Assembly: GCF_964355755.1 (NCBI RefSeq)
Contig: NC_092673.1
Location: forward strand, 11,539,001-11,603,000
DNA: 64,000 nucleotides
Direction: 5' to 3'
DNA from: Antedon mediterranea
Lineage: Eukaryota > Echinodermata > Crinoidea > Comatulida > Antedonidae
A program made the translations under genes and the position numbers. Shown piece after piece: positions 38,801 through 45,076 of this stretch; the first letter of the stretch is position 1, and every line of letters begins with the position of its first letter. The notes beneath the pieces are model-generated. The model was not told where the DNA came from, ran no database searches, and saw only the letters and a list, made by a program, of their open reading frames with translations.

Positions 38801-40307
38801 TTTAGGAAGAGGATGCTAAAAAGCTGGTGAGGGATGCTATAGCAGCAGGTATCTTCAATGATCTTGGATCTGGAACCAACATTGATTTATGTGTCATCAA
38901 AAAGGATAAAGTAGATTATCTAAGACCATATGATGAGGCCAATATTAAAGGTGTCAGGTATGTTCAGACTTTCACAAAATTTTAATTCTCCTTAGTTGGA
39001 CGCTTGTGCATTTAGAGATAATGCGATTTCCAACTACTCTCCTGTACAATTAAGTAGGCCTCCGAATGGAAATCTGTCGCGTTTTTCGCAAATTGGCAAC
39101 TCCAATCACCATTTGTAAAAACTTGAATGCTTAGCATAAGCATAGCAAATAATAATAATGACAGTTTCTGGTTGGTTATTCATTATCTATTTAGAATTTT
39201 CTCTATCACAGTTAAATTAACTAGGAGCTGTTGTAAAATTCATTAAATTTGAACAATGTCAATTTATCTTTTAGTCTATTCTGGCTTAAGTCGTGTTAAT
39301 AATAAATTTGTTAATATTTTGTCGCTGTCGCCTATATTACACAAATACTTAGTGAATGTTTAGGAGTGCAATGGTACAAATAATTTGATTCGGTAACAGA
39401 TGAAAGGTTATATTTTCATAAGAAAAAAGCAGAATGAAATAGAACATTTCTTCTTTCACTGAATGAAATTATTTCTACCATTGCATGAATATAGGGCTAT
39501 TATTTGTTTTACAACTCGCCTACTTTTAATGGGAGGATAAGCTAGGGCCTAAACCATTCGACATGGAGTAGAACAATTATGGACGGCGTTACACTAAAGC
39601 ATTTTCAAACATGCAGTTAACGGCCTAACCTTGCGTCACAAGTTGTGGTTGCCCACTGTGTAACACAAGAATATTCTGAAATAAGATTTCAATAATATAT
39701 AAAGTTTGTAAGAAAATAGAAAGTGATATCAATGCGCAAAATTTCGTCTGCTCCTAAAATACTCTCTTGTTATTGGCCAATGTATAGCCTTTGTTACCCA
39801 GACGTGTGAAACTCGACTAAAACCTTGACTTCATTAAGTCGAAATGCAAACTTGGATTACTTCTTTTATGAATCGAATTTGAAGTAACTAGGACTTTTTC
39901 AAGTCGAACTTCGGTTTAAGAATATGAGCGTAGGTCGTCTTAGGCCAACATTTTTTAGGCAAGTCAGACTTTCAGATCTGATTAAAAAATGAAGCATGAC
40001 AGAAGGTCAAATTGGTGAGGAGAATATGCTAAGGACAAACACAATCCTGCGCTTTACTCGGAGAATATGAATAGCTGCTATGTAGTAAATAGTCCGTGGT
40101 CTTTTTTTTTTTAAAGCATTACAAATTTGTATCTTATAATATGTACATTTTATTCTTTAAACCTACTTACCATGACGACCTTGCTTTTTTATTCTCAGAC
40201 AAGGAAACTATCGTTATAAACGGGGAACAACAAGAGTCATTGCAAAAACTGTACAGGAATTTAACATGGAAGTTACTGAGTCTGTTGAAGCTATGGAAAC
40301 ATCATGA
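11820..40307 (+). CDS. PSMB7: Proteasome subunit beta type-7 (beta-2, trypsin-like), 6 coding exons
   Basis: PSMB7 is the beta-2 subunit of the 20S proteasome core and cleaves after basic residues. Joining 11820-11884, 19941-20022, 30236-30474, 32939-33113, 38806-38957 and 40199-40307 gives 822 bases with no internal stop: 273 residues, against about 277 in human. All introns are GT-AG and phases match. Residues 1-40 are the propeptide, ending TG before [11 protein letters not shown], so Thr41 is mature Thr1. Conserved active-site residues (mature numbering) are Asp17 (ADTR), Lys33 (CSK), Ser129 in GSGS, and Asp166 and Ser169 in FNDLGSG. Gly45 of the S1 pocket is kept (CCGAG). Residue 53 is Glu where human has Asp; both are acidic, which fits trypsin-like specificity. 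The C-terminal extension (residues about 240-273) corresponds to the arm that wraps beta-3. Introns are 8056, 10213, 2464, 5692 and 1241 bases, inflated by mobile elements. PSMB10 is the vertebrate-specific relative, so PSMB7 is the better name. Confidence 0.95.
11885..11935 (+). other. Start of PSMB7 intron 1
   Basis: The frame runs on past the donor at 11885 for another 17 codons without PSMB7 similarity, confirming the exon boundary. Intron 1 ends at 19940. Confidence 0.6.
12023..12904. mobile_element. 882-bp long-TIR element in PSMB7 intron 1
   Basis: The left arm (12023 to about 12290) and right arm (about 12655 to 12904) are diverged reverse complements, starting CGGCGCTAGTTCCGTTTCGC at each end. 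GCCTAG flanks both sides (12017-12022 and 12905-12910) and may be a target duplication. However, this motif is so common here that chance is possible. No transposase ORF is present, so it is a non-autonomous foldback-like element. Confidence 0.65.
12911..14559. other. Intron 1, no feature resolved
   Basis: AT-rich intron sequence. At 13905-13980 a segment (GTAAAATAAAAATATATA with AGGCCTA) is duplicated in tandem. The 14365-14613 frame has no motif and runs into the tandem array. Confidence 0.45.
14560..15640. repeat. Tandem array, unit about 90-100 bp with GTCCGTTA hairpin
   Basis: About eleven diverged units each contain CATTCAATACTATCGTCCGT, then a GTCCGTTA...TAACGGAC hairpin (8-bp stem), then ACACAAAAACTCAGTAAA and TGTGGAATGATGCTATACTC. 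Units vary in length by small indels, so the open frames at 14654-14917 and 15197-15451 are repeat translations and not genes. A stray derivative lies at 18727-18790. Confidence 0.9.
15796..16221. repeat. Direct duplication of about 200 bp
   Basis: The segments 15796-15990 and 16026-16221 are close copies running from AATACAATAATTGTTAATGT to CCTCTGTTTTTGGACAC. Both contain a CRE-like TGACGTCA. Short frames in both copies encode similar peptides, but no protein family is recognised. Confidence 0.8.
16714..18716. mobile_element. 2003-bp TA-flanked element A (PSMB7 intron 1)
   Basis: The ends read GGTATCCCAATGAAA and its reverse complement TTTCATTGGGATACC (one base differs at the inner edge). 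TA flanks both ends (16712-16713 and 18717-18718), as for Tc1/mariner-type insertion. No ORF of note is inside, so it is non-autonomous. A near-identical copy in the opposite orientation is at 24579-26596, and a degraded relative is at 27395-27957. Confidence 0.85.
18727..18800. repeat. Stray units of the GTCCGTTA array
   Basis: Two partial units of the 14560-15640 array, with TTAACGGAC hairpin halves, lie immediately right of element A. They suggest the array once extended further or that the units are dispersed. Confidence 0.6.
18950..19441 (+). pseudogene. LINE 3' end fragment
   Basis: At 18953-19062 the frame reads [20 protein letters not shown] then [13 protein letters not shown] and a stop, which matches the extreme C-terminus of non-LTR retrotransposon reverse transcriptases (xLWNSLPxxLKxxxSxxxFKxxLK). 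A 3' UTR with CCAATAAAACAAACAAACAA at its end follows. Everything upstream is missing. Confidence 0.7.
19442..19608. repeat. End fragment of the TTTTCTAGATCTAGAAAA element
   Basis: This matches, in inverse orientation, the left part of the 750-bp element at 31663-32412: the TAATACTGTAGTATTTCAAA segment, then palindromic GAGTTTTCTAGATCTAGAAA units ending TCTAGACACC. It abuts the LINE tail, so one side is truncated. Confidence 0.75.
19941..20022 (+). CDS. PSMB7: PSMB7 exon 2 (encodes catalytic Thr)
   Basis: After one base completing Arg22 it encodes [18 protein letters not shown] followed by TTIAGVVFK. The autoprocessing site G40/T41 is here. Acceptor TTTCTTTAG, donor AAG|GTAAAA. The exon is 82 bases, not a multiple of three, so skipping it would shift the frame. 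Confidence 0.93.
20023..23246. other. Intron 2, first part
   Basis: No gene is recognised. A 21-base direct repeat (AATTTTTACTAAATGTAC) lies at 20042-20082, and a GC-rich hairpin with GCTGGTCGG/CCGACCAGC is at 21822-21853. AGGCCTA clusters occur near 21600, 21930 and 22730. Confidence 0.45.
21822..21853. repeat. GC-rich hairpin with CTGGTCGG units
   Basis: GCTGGTCGG occurs twice and is followed by the reverse complement CCGACCAGC. Further GACCAG copies follow up to 21890. Confidence 0.7.
23251..26903. mobile_element. TTAA-flanked element with nested element B
   Basis: The left end AGGGGGATTCTGGGTTTAAA and right end (reverse complement AGGGGGGTTCCGGGTTTAAA) form short TIRs. TTAA lies directly outside both (23247-23250 and 26904-26907). 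TTAA duplications are typical of piggyBac and Kolobok elements. Removing nested element B leaves about 1.6 kb. No transposase is recognisable; the frames at 23470-23676, 23852-24079 and 26648-26845 lack motifs. Confidence 0.65.
24579..26596. mobile_element. 2018-bp TA-flanked element B (PSMB7 intron 2)
   Basis: It is the same family as 16714-18716, in the opposite orientation and nearly identical along its whole length, with GGTATCCC/GGGATACC ends and TA on both sides (24577-24578, 26597-26598). A few substitutions and small indels separate the two copies. Confidence 0.88.
26908..27394. other. Intron 2, no feature resolved
   Basis: Nothing recognisable except a short (TAA)n run at about 27360-27378. 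Confidence 0.5.
27395..27957. repeat. Degraded relatives of elements A and B
   Basis: The part 27395-27764 resembles the outer portion of element B (AAGCCTG, CATGCAACAAAAATTA, GATCGTGTTTTGAAAA) and ends in a TIR-like ATTAGGATACC. From 27766 it continues as a piece matching the inner part of element A (17095-17300) with an internal deletion between short CAATTTT repeats. It looks like two broken copies joined. Confidence 0.7.
27958..30235. other. Intron 2, last part
   Basis: No gene is seen. The stretch 29438-30195 has weak inverted ends (GGGCCTGTTTCTATTGA and GGGCCTAGTTCTGTTGA) and may be an old MITE-type element. Its inner minus-strand frame (29545-29781) contains [10 protein letters not shown], loosely like the end of Myb/SANT-like domains of Harbinger-associated proteins, which is too little to name it. 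Confidence 0.4.
29012..29071. repeat. Hairpin with 22-bp arms
   Basis: Arms 29012-29033 and 29050-29071 pair with one G-T type mismatch around a 16-base loop. Confidence 0.85.
30236..30474 (+). CDS. PSMB7: PSMB7 exon 3
   Basis: Encodes residues 50-128 plus two bases of Arg129: [13 protein letters not shown] ... [19 protein letters not shown], then [14 protein letters not shown], ending [14 protein letters not shown]. It carries Asp17, Lys33 and Gly45 of the active site. Acceptor ATTATTAG, donor CAG|GTAAAC. Confidence 0.96.
30475..31395. other. Intron 3, first part
   Basis: AT-rich with no recognised element or gene. Confidence 0.5.
31399..31552. mobile_element. 154-bp MITE, TAA target duplication
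   Basis: The ends AGCTCTATCTACACTATCAA and (reverse complement of the right end) GGCTCTGCCTACACTATCAA are inverted repeats extending about 50 bases. TAA flanks both sides (31396-31398, 31553-31555), as expected of PIF/Harbinger MITEs. Confidence 0.85.
31663..32412. mobile_element. 750-bp foldback/Mutator-like element, 9-bp target duplication
   Basis: The ends are GGGTGTCTAGAAAACTCAGA and its near reverse complement. TAAATCAAC is present exactly at 31654-31662 and 32413-32421. A 9-bp duplication is typical of Mutator-like elements. Both ends consist of repeated palindromes built from TTTTCTAGATCTAGAAAA and CAGATATCTG. No coding capacity. It lies in PSMB7 intron 3. Confidence 0.88.
32422..32938. 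other. Intron 3, last part
   Basis: No gene or repeat identified. On the minus strand at about 32820-32690 the peptide [20 protein letters not shown] is weakly like a LINE reverse transcriptase C-terminal region (xVWxPxLTxxQxxxLExIQKR). Confidence 0.4.
32939..33113 (+). CDS. PSMB7: PSMB7 exon 4
   Basis: Encodes the end of Arg129, then [51 protein letters not shown] to Glu187. The GSGS motif holds Ser129 (mature numbering). Acceptor CTTTGTAG, donor GAG|GTTAGT. Confidence 0.96.
33214..33448. repeat. 41-bp tandem array (TGTGCAAAC type)
   Basis: About five to six copies of a 41-base unit contain AACCACATTTGTGCAAACAT and CCCTCAAATGTGCAAAC. Because 41 is not a multiple of three and the unit has no stop in any frame, all three forward frames are open; none is a gene. 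The unit contains inverted AAATGTGCA/TGCACAAAT-like halves, and an inverted copy of its sequence is at 37815-37860. Confidence 0.9.
33590..34806 (+). pseudogene. LINE fragment: Cys-rich region and apurinic endonuclease
   Basis: A Cys-rich start ([14 protein letters not shown], then in another frame [18 protein letters not shown]) is followed by [17 protein letters not shown] (endonuclease motif I, N-V-R-S-L), [11 protein letters not shown] (motif with T-E-T), [11 protein letters not shown] and [22 protein letters not shown]. It then passes through stops and shifts into [24 protein letters not shown]-type linker (read across frames) up to about 34806. The reverse transcriptase is absent. This is a CR1/L2/Jockey-type non-LTR element, inserted in PSMB7 intron 4 in the sense direction and disabled. 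Confidence 0.75.
34811..35470. other. Intron 4, dispersed repeat remnant
   Basis: The end at 35170-35260 (GTTAATAACTATTAT ... GGGACAATACATCTT) resembles 10195-10320. Near 35405-35450 a short palindromic stretch ATTATAACGCCGTAATTAGG occurs with GGCGTTATAACGCC. No gene. Confidence 0.5.
35474..35610. repeat. 137-bp inverted repeat (MITE-like)
   Basis: It begins AACCAAAGCC and ends GGCTTTGGTT; the arms share TTAAATGGATT and ATTTTGTTT with mismatches. No clear target duplication was found. Confidence 0.6.
35822..37440. mobile_element. 1619-bp TIR element, TATG target duplication
   Basis: The ends are exact inverted repeats for 24 bases, beginning TGTGACCCGATCTGGCAAAA, and continue imperfectly to TTGTCGG. 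TATG is found directly outside both ends (35818-35821, 37441-37444). The interior has no transposase-like frame. The family is not named; a 4-bp duplication would suit, for example, Chapaev-type or other DDE elements. It lies in PSMB7 intron 4. Confidence 0.8.
37493..37805. repeat. 313-bp inverted repeat with ATGTGCAAA motifs
   Basis: Arms 37493-37610 and 37690-37805 are diverged reverse complements (AAATCTGTAAAAATGTATAA outermost). TGTGCAAA motifs inside relate it to the 33214-33448 array. Confidence 0.75.
37806..38805. other. Intron 4, last part
   Basis: It starts with the inverted TTTGCACAAATGTGGTTGTT units at 37824-37860. After this no gene or repeat is recognisable. Confidence 0.5.
38806..38957 (+). 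CDS. PSMB7: PSMB7 exon 5
   Basis: Encodes residues 188-237 and two bases of Arg238: [20 protein letters not shown] then [20 protein letters not shown] and [10 protein letters not shown]. Asp166 and Ser169 (mature numbering) lie in FNDLGSG. Acceptor ATTTAG, donor CAG|GTATGT. Confidence 0.96.
38958..40198. other. PSMB7 intron 5
   Basis: No element boundary or gene is recognised in this 1241-base intron. The acceptor is preceded by a pyrimidine-rich CCTTGCTTTTTTATTCTCAG. Confidence 0.5.
40199..40307 (+). CDS. PSMB7: PSMB7 exon 6 (C-terminus and stop)
   Basis: After one base completing Arg238 it encodes [20 protein letters not shown] then [15 protein letters not shown] and TGA at 40305-40307. 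This is the conserved C-terminal arm of beta-2 (RGTTxVLTExxxxxEIEV type). Confidence 0.95.
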
Positions 40308-40659
40308 TTTTTATTCATAAAAAGTCTGCCCTTTTTAACTAATGGAGCCTGTTGTTCAAGCAGTAAAACCTACCTTCAAATTTAGTTTCATATGCCAGCA
40401 AAATGATTATTTTTACAAAACATTTCATTCTTATTTTCATTGTGAACTCCAATATGAGATAAGGCATAAACTTCAGATTTTCTGTCAACTTACGTAAGCT
40501 GAATTTATTCCAAATACAATAGATTTTCTCAAGTCTCAAGTTAGAATTTGAATAAATAGAAATAGAATTTCTTTACTGACCAACAATGAGGAAATGAAGT
40601 GTACCGTTTATGATTATAATATGAAAGACAACATATTGTACTAATAATACATTAAAATG

Positions 40660-40665
40660 AATAAA
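40660..40665 (+). terminator. PSMB7: Candidate PSMB7 polyadenylation signal
   Basis: An AATAAA lies about 350 bases after the stop codon, with a T/G-rich stretch downstream (TTATATGTCTCCTGTTACAA). It is the first clear AATAAA after the stop. Confidence 0.5.
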
Positions 40666-41689
40666 GTTATATGTCTCCTGTTACAAATGTTGTTCTTTAA
40701 CAAAATCAAAGGTATAGTATAGCTATATTCAGCCGCAAAACGTAAAAATCAACAACAGCAACGCAGTTTGTAAAATATTTCTTAATATTTCAAAGGTGTA
40801 GAGCATAACAATGTCTCAAATTGTAAAACCCCTATCTGCTGCAGAATGTTACCACCATTGGTTTTAAACCATACGGACCTTTTAGTTTTACCCAATCTAA
40901 TCAGTCTACTGGTTCTTTCAGACAACTTTTTAAAATGACCGATTTTATTCAAATTTTGACAGTAGGTGTAAAGTGTTTACAAGTTTGGTTCAAAATTCTA
41001 ATTTTTAGATCAAGGTCAGGACAGGAAAAACTACATTAGATTTTTCAACAATTTCAAAGAGCATTACTGTATTGCAGATAATTTTATGCAGTTTTTTGTT
41101 AATTGACTTTCATTGTAGCATTTTGATTTTATTGTATTATTTTTATGTTTACATTCATGTTTATACATGTTACCAATTACACCCAAACAAATAACCGCCT
41201 CCTTCAAATAACAGTTATATGTTTTCTAATTACCCTTGTAGTACCCATCCTATAAATGGGAGGTTACACGTCCAGTCCTGACCAAATGTGCAGAAAATCA
41301 GCACAGTTGTATGCCACTAGTGTACTGTACAATTTTAAAATGTTAATAGTCCAAATACAGAACCCTGTCTGTTTGCTGATGGGCAATACAATTAACAGCT
41401 CCTCCATGATTAAGCAAAACCAAAACGTCAAAAAGGTACAGGTTTTATATTGTTCACAATTGTGGACGATCTTATTGGATGCAAAATATACAACCATTTT
41501 TAAAGTATTATTACGTATGATGTCATGTTTTGAAGCATATTTCCTTTAAAAATTTTGTTTTTATGTTTATTTTTTTCGTGGCATTAATTAACAAAATCCG
41601 CACAAATGAAATATGCACGTACGTTAAAATATAAGTGCAAAAAGTTTGATGTATGCCAGCCTATGACCTGATGCATACATTTATATATA
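40666..41689. other. Downstream flank of PSMB7
   Basis: Overlapping frames on both strands at 41256-41549 have no recognisable motif. No gene called. Confidence 0.45.
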
Positions 41690-42886
41690 TAAATCCAAAG
41701 GCAAATTACTGAAAAAATTACAATGCTGTGGGTATCAGTGACTGGATCTCAATGGAGATACAAAAAAAAGCGTGAAGCTAAAATGGTGGTTTATATAGAA
41801 ACTCAAATTTTGGTATTCAATGGAATAATTTTACCGATCTGGGAGTATATTCCTAATGTTAAGTCCAAAAGGTTTCGTGGTTTTAAGTAGTAATTGCCGG
41901 TGGTTTTCTTTGTCTTTGCGAGTTTTGTCGCTCCATTTTGACATCGTGGTCTATTGCAATAACCACCTGAATTAAAATGTTCGGCTACTAATGATCAAGC
42001 TTTAATGTTTTGATAGCTAATATGTGTTGTATCATTCTCATATATCACGAAGGTTGGGGAGGTCTACAAAATGCAATAAATGGGAGTTTCCGGAAAAACA
42101 GTCGAGTGGGCATATGTTTCTCAATAATAGCCCAGAATAGAGGCAACCTAGGGTGATAGGTTGTGACCAATGGCACTCTGGTCGAATTTGGCTGACATGG
42201 TTTGTACGTCAGTGTTTGACATCGAGGAATATCTTTTGCTTTCTTTATAGCAGTTTCGATGTATTCCTTCTTGTAATTTCTATTCCGGAGATGTCCGGTT
42301 AGTTCTTCGGTACGATTCTGAAAATCTAGATCTGAAGAACAGTCGGATACGTAATGCTGGACTATACGGTATGTTTTTAGTAAAGTGTCGGGGATGACAA
42401 CTGCTAGGGAGCAGGCACATATTTTTATCCGTAGGTTTACGGAATAGGTCAGTTTTGAGTACCATTTTCTATGGTCACTATAGTGGATTTAGTAGCTGTA
42501 AATTTGATAGTTAGGTGGGCTGAATTAATATGAAGAAGAAAAGATTCCAAATTATCTTCACCATGGGTCATGAAGATGTCGTCAATGTATCTAAACCAAA
42601 CAAGTGGTTTATTAGGTTGGAGGGACAGAAAATTGGCCTCAAATTGTCCCATAGGCCTAAATGAATTTGCAAAAGATGGCGCCATTTTTGTGCCCATCGC
42701 TGTGCCATGAATTTGAAGGTAATGGTCATTTCCAAAAATAAAATTGTTGTTGTAAAATCAACATGACCAGTTCTCGTAAATGAGCTTTAGTAGGCGTTTT
42801 GCTTGGAATTTGTTTGTAATTTAAAATACATGTGTCGGCTCCTTCTTCGTGGGGGATATTAGTACTGTATACAACAATGAAACATC
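41690..42886 (-). pseudogene. Penelope-like element copy 2, 3' half
   Basis: Read on the minus strand this matches the + strand copy at 51720-53400. It holds the RT block [15 protein letters not shown] (about 42710-42660), [20 protein letters not shown] with the YIDD catalytic box, FTATKST and [15 protein letters not shown] degraded GIY-YIG region and the terminal AATCCAAAGGCAAATTACTG sequence with a TA run at 41680-41700 follow. Relative to copy 1 it has a deletion after the YIDD box and a 6-base AGGCCT-type insertion at about 42652-42657. The element is interrupted at 42887 by another insertion. Confidence 0.85.
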
Positions 42887-44717
42887 GGATCTAGGACAAC
42901 TACCACCCGGACAATAACCCCCTGGACATTCACCCTCCTAGGAAAACTAGCCCCCGGGCAACTACCCTCTTAGGACAACTAACCTCTTAGGACAACTACC
43001 CCCTAGGGCAACTACCCTCTAGGACAATTACCCCTAGGAAAACTACCCACTAGGATTGGCCCAAATGACAACTACGATTAGTAACCAAATTAACAAGCTG
43101 CTTCTTTTGGTGTCAATTGTGTTGCAAAATCAAATTGTGTGTGAAGAGTGAATTACGAGGGCGTTGTACCACACTATACATTTAACAATATTTGACGTGA
43201 AATTATTAAAATATCGACGTATGTAAAATTTGTAGTCTATTTTGTAATAAGTGTAGCGATATTTATTTTTGATGAAAAACGATGATGTTTTCATAATAGG
43301 AAGACTAAGAAATGTATGAACCTGTCAAACGGGGGAGAGAGAGAGATTGATTTTCAAATCGTCTTATGTAATCAATTGATTAATAGTGTTTTTAATCTAA
43401 AGTAAAATTAGGAGGTTCTTTGCTGTAGAATACGAATTGGAATAAAATGAAATAAGTAGAAATGTTTAAGTCATAAAAACATCATGGAAATAATTATTCT
43501 TTAGGTTCTAAAAACGGTTATTGTCCTATTTTCTCAGGAGTGGGGAGAAAATGTAAAAAACAAATCAATTAAAGTTTTTCTATGAAGTAGTAACAGCCAA
43601 ACCAATATTCCATTATTACTGGACTTGTAGTAGGTGTGTGTCATTAAACAGCATGACATGCTCTTACGGTAAAACATTTGTTTTGAAAAAAAGAAAAGAG
43701 AGAACAAAATCGGGCGAATTTAATCGATATTAAGGGGCTGCTCCAGTCCCACTATCTTACAACTACCCTCTAGTACAAATACACTCTCTAACAACCACAC
43801 CTACACCTTAGGTTATAATTACGATCTTGTAAAACTTACTGAACTTCAAAACATGGAGAGAGATTGATCTTAAATGAAAGACTGTTTATAATAATAATAA
43901 TAACTTTATTGAACAGACGCTTTTAGAACAGCGGCACACGTTTTATGACGGTGCTTTCATAAGTTTAAAGAAAAGGAAATGAATTATACAATAGTGAAAA
44001 AAAAAAAAGTTTGATTGACTGGTGCAGCTAGGTAAACTGTATGTTTCTAGATTTATATACGGCATCTTCATGTCACACAAGAATAAAATAAGCCCACCCC
44101 TTTACTTTTCAAGATTGGAATACGTTTTAATAATTTGATCGATTCTCATTTAATGTAAAATAACTGCTGACGATACGCATATTAAAAAATTCAAAAGCTT
44201 TCATTTAAGATCAATCTCTCTCCCTATGTTTTGAAGTTTTACAAGATTGTAATTATAACATAAGGTGTAGGTGTCATGATATAGGCGTGGTTCTTCAGAG
44301 GGTGTTGTTTTCCTAGAGGGTAGTTGTCCGGGTGGGAGTTGTCCTAAGGGGGTAGTTGTCCTAGTGGGGTCTTTGTCCGGGTGGTAGTTGTCCTAGTGGG
44401 GTCTTTGTCCGGGTGGTAGTTGTCCTAGTGGGTCTTTGTCCGGGTGGTAGTTGTCCTAGTGGGTCTTTGTCCGGGTGGTAGTTGTCCTAGTGGGGTCTTT
44501 GTCCGGGTGGTAGTTGTCCTAGTGGGGTCTTTGTCCGGGTGGTAGTTGTCCTAGTGGGGTCTTTGTCCGGGTGGTAGTTGTCCTAGTGGGGTCTTTGTCC
44601 GGGTGGTAGTTGTCCTAGTGGGGTCTTTGTCCGGGTGGTAGTTGTCCTAGTGGGTCTTTGTCCGGGTGGTAGTTGTCCTAGTGGGGTCTTTGTCCGGGTG
44701 GTAGTTGTCCGGATACG
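42887..44717. mobile_element. 1831-bp element with inverted GGACAACTACC arrays, 8-bp target duplication
   Basis: It splits Penelope-like copy 2. GAAACATC (42879-42886) and GAAACACC (44718-44725) flank it and match the single uninterrupted site in copy 1, so this is an approximately 8-bp target duplication with one change. The left end carries diverged GGACAACTACCCCCTAGG units (42890-43070) and the right end carries the reverse complement as a regular array (44300-44711). An inner inverted repeat lies at about 43797-43893 and 44190-44275. No transposase ORF is seen. The 8-bp duplication would suit hAT, but the ends are unlike ordinary hAT ends, so the superfamily is open. Confidence 0.75.
44355..44711. 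repeat. 32-bp tandem array, about 11 copies
   Basis: The unit is TAGTTGTCCTAGTGGGGTCT followed by TTGTCCGGGTGG, with a GGG/GGGG length variant. Copies are very homogeneous, which indicates recent expansion. Confidence 0.92.
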
Positions 44718-44725
44718 GAAACACC

Positions 44726-45034
44726 TAATGTAGCTAGAACAGAATTATTAGTTAAATTTTGAATTTGGTTAATTTTGCGTCCGTGGAGTCCTGAATGAAG
44801 GGAGAGATCAGTCACATATGGTCTAAGTAAATCATCAACATATTCAGAAATGTTCTCTGTAGCAATGCCATTGCCCGGTCTACCAGGGTCTACCAGGATT
44901 GCCTACTTTGTGGATTTTAGGTAGGAAATAAAATCTGCCTGGAACTGGATTAACATTTGCCAAATGAGATGCAATCTTAGGATCGATGGAGAGTTTTTAC
45001 CATCACAGAAACAGATTTGGCCACCTTATCCGCA
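44726..45034 (-). pseudogene. Penelope-like element copy 2, inner part
   Basis: On the minus strand it matches copy 1 at about 51290-51610: IADKVAKSV, KIRPHLANVNPVP, RFYFLPKIHKVG and GRP..NGIATENISEYVDD, SGLHGRKINQIQNL. It is the continuation of 41690-42886 across the 1831-bp insertion. The 5' remainder is missing because a LINE 3' end abuts at 45035. Confidence 0.8.
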
Positions 45035-45045
45035 ATTATATATGA

Positions 45046-45076
<31 letters not shown>

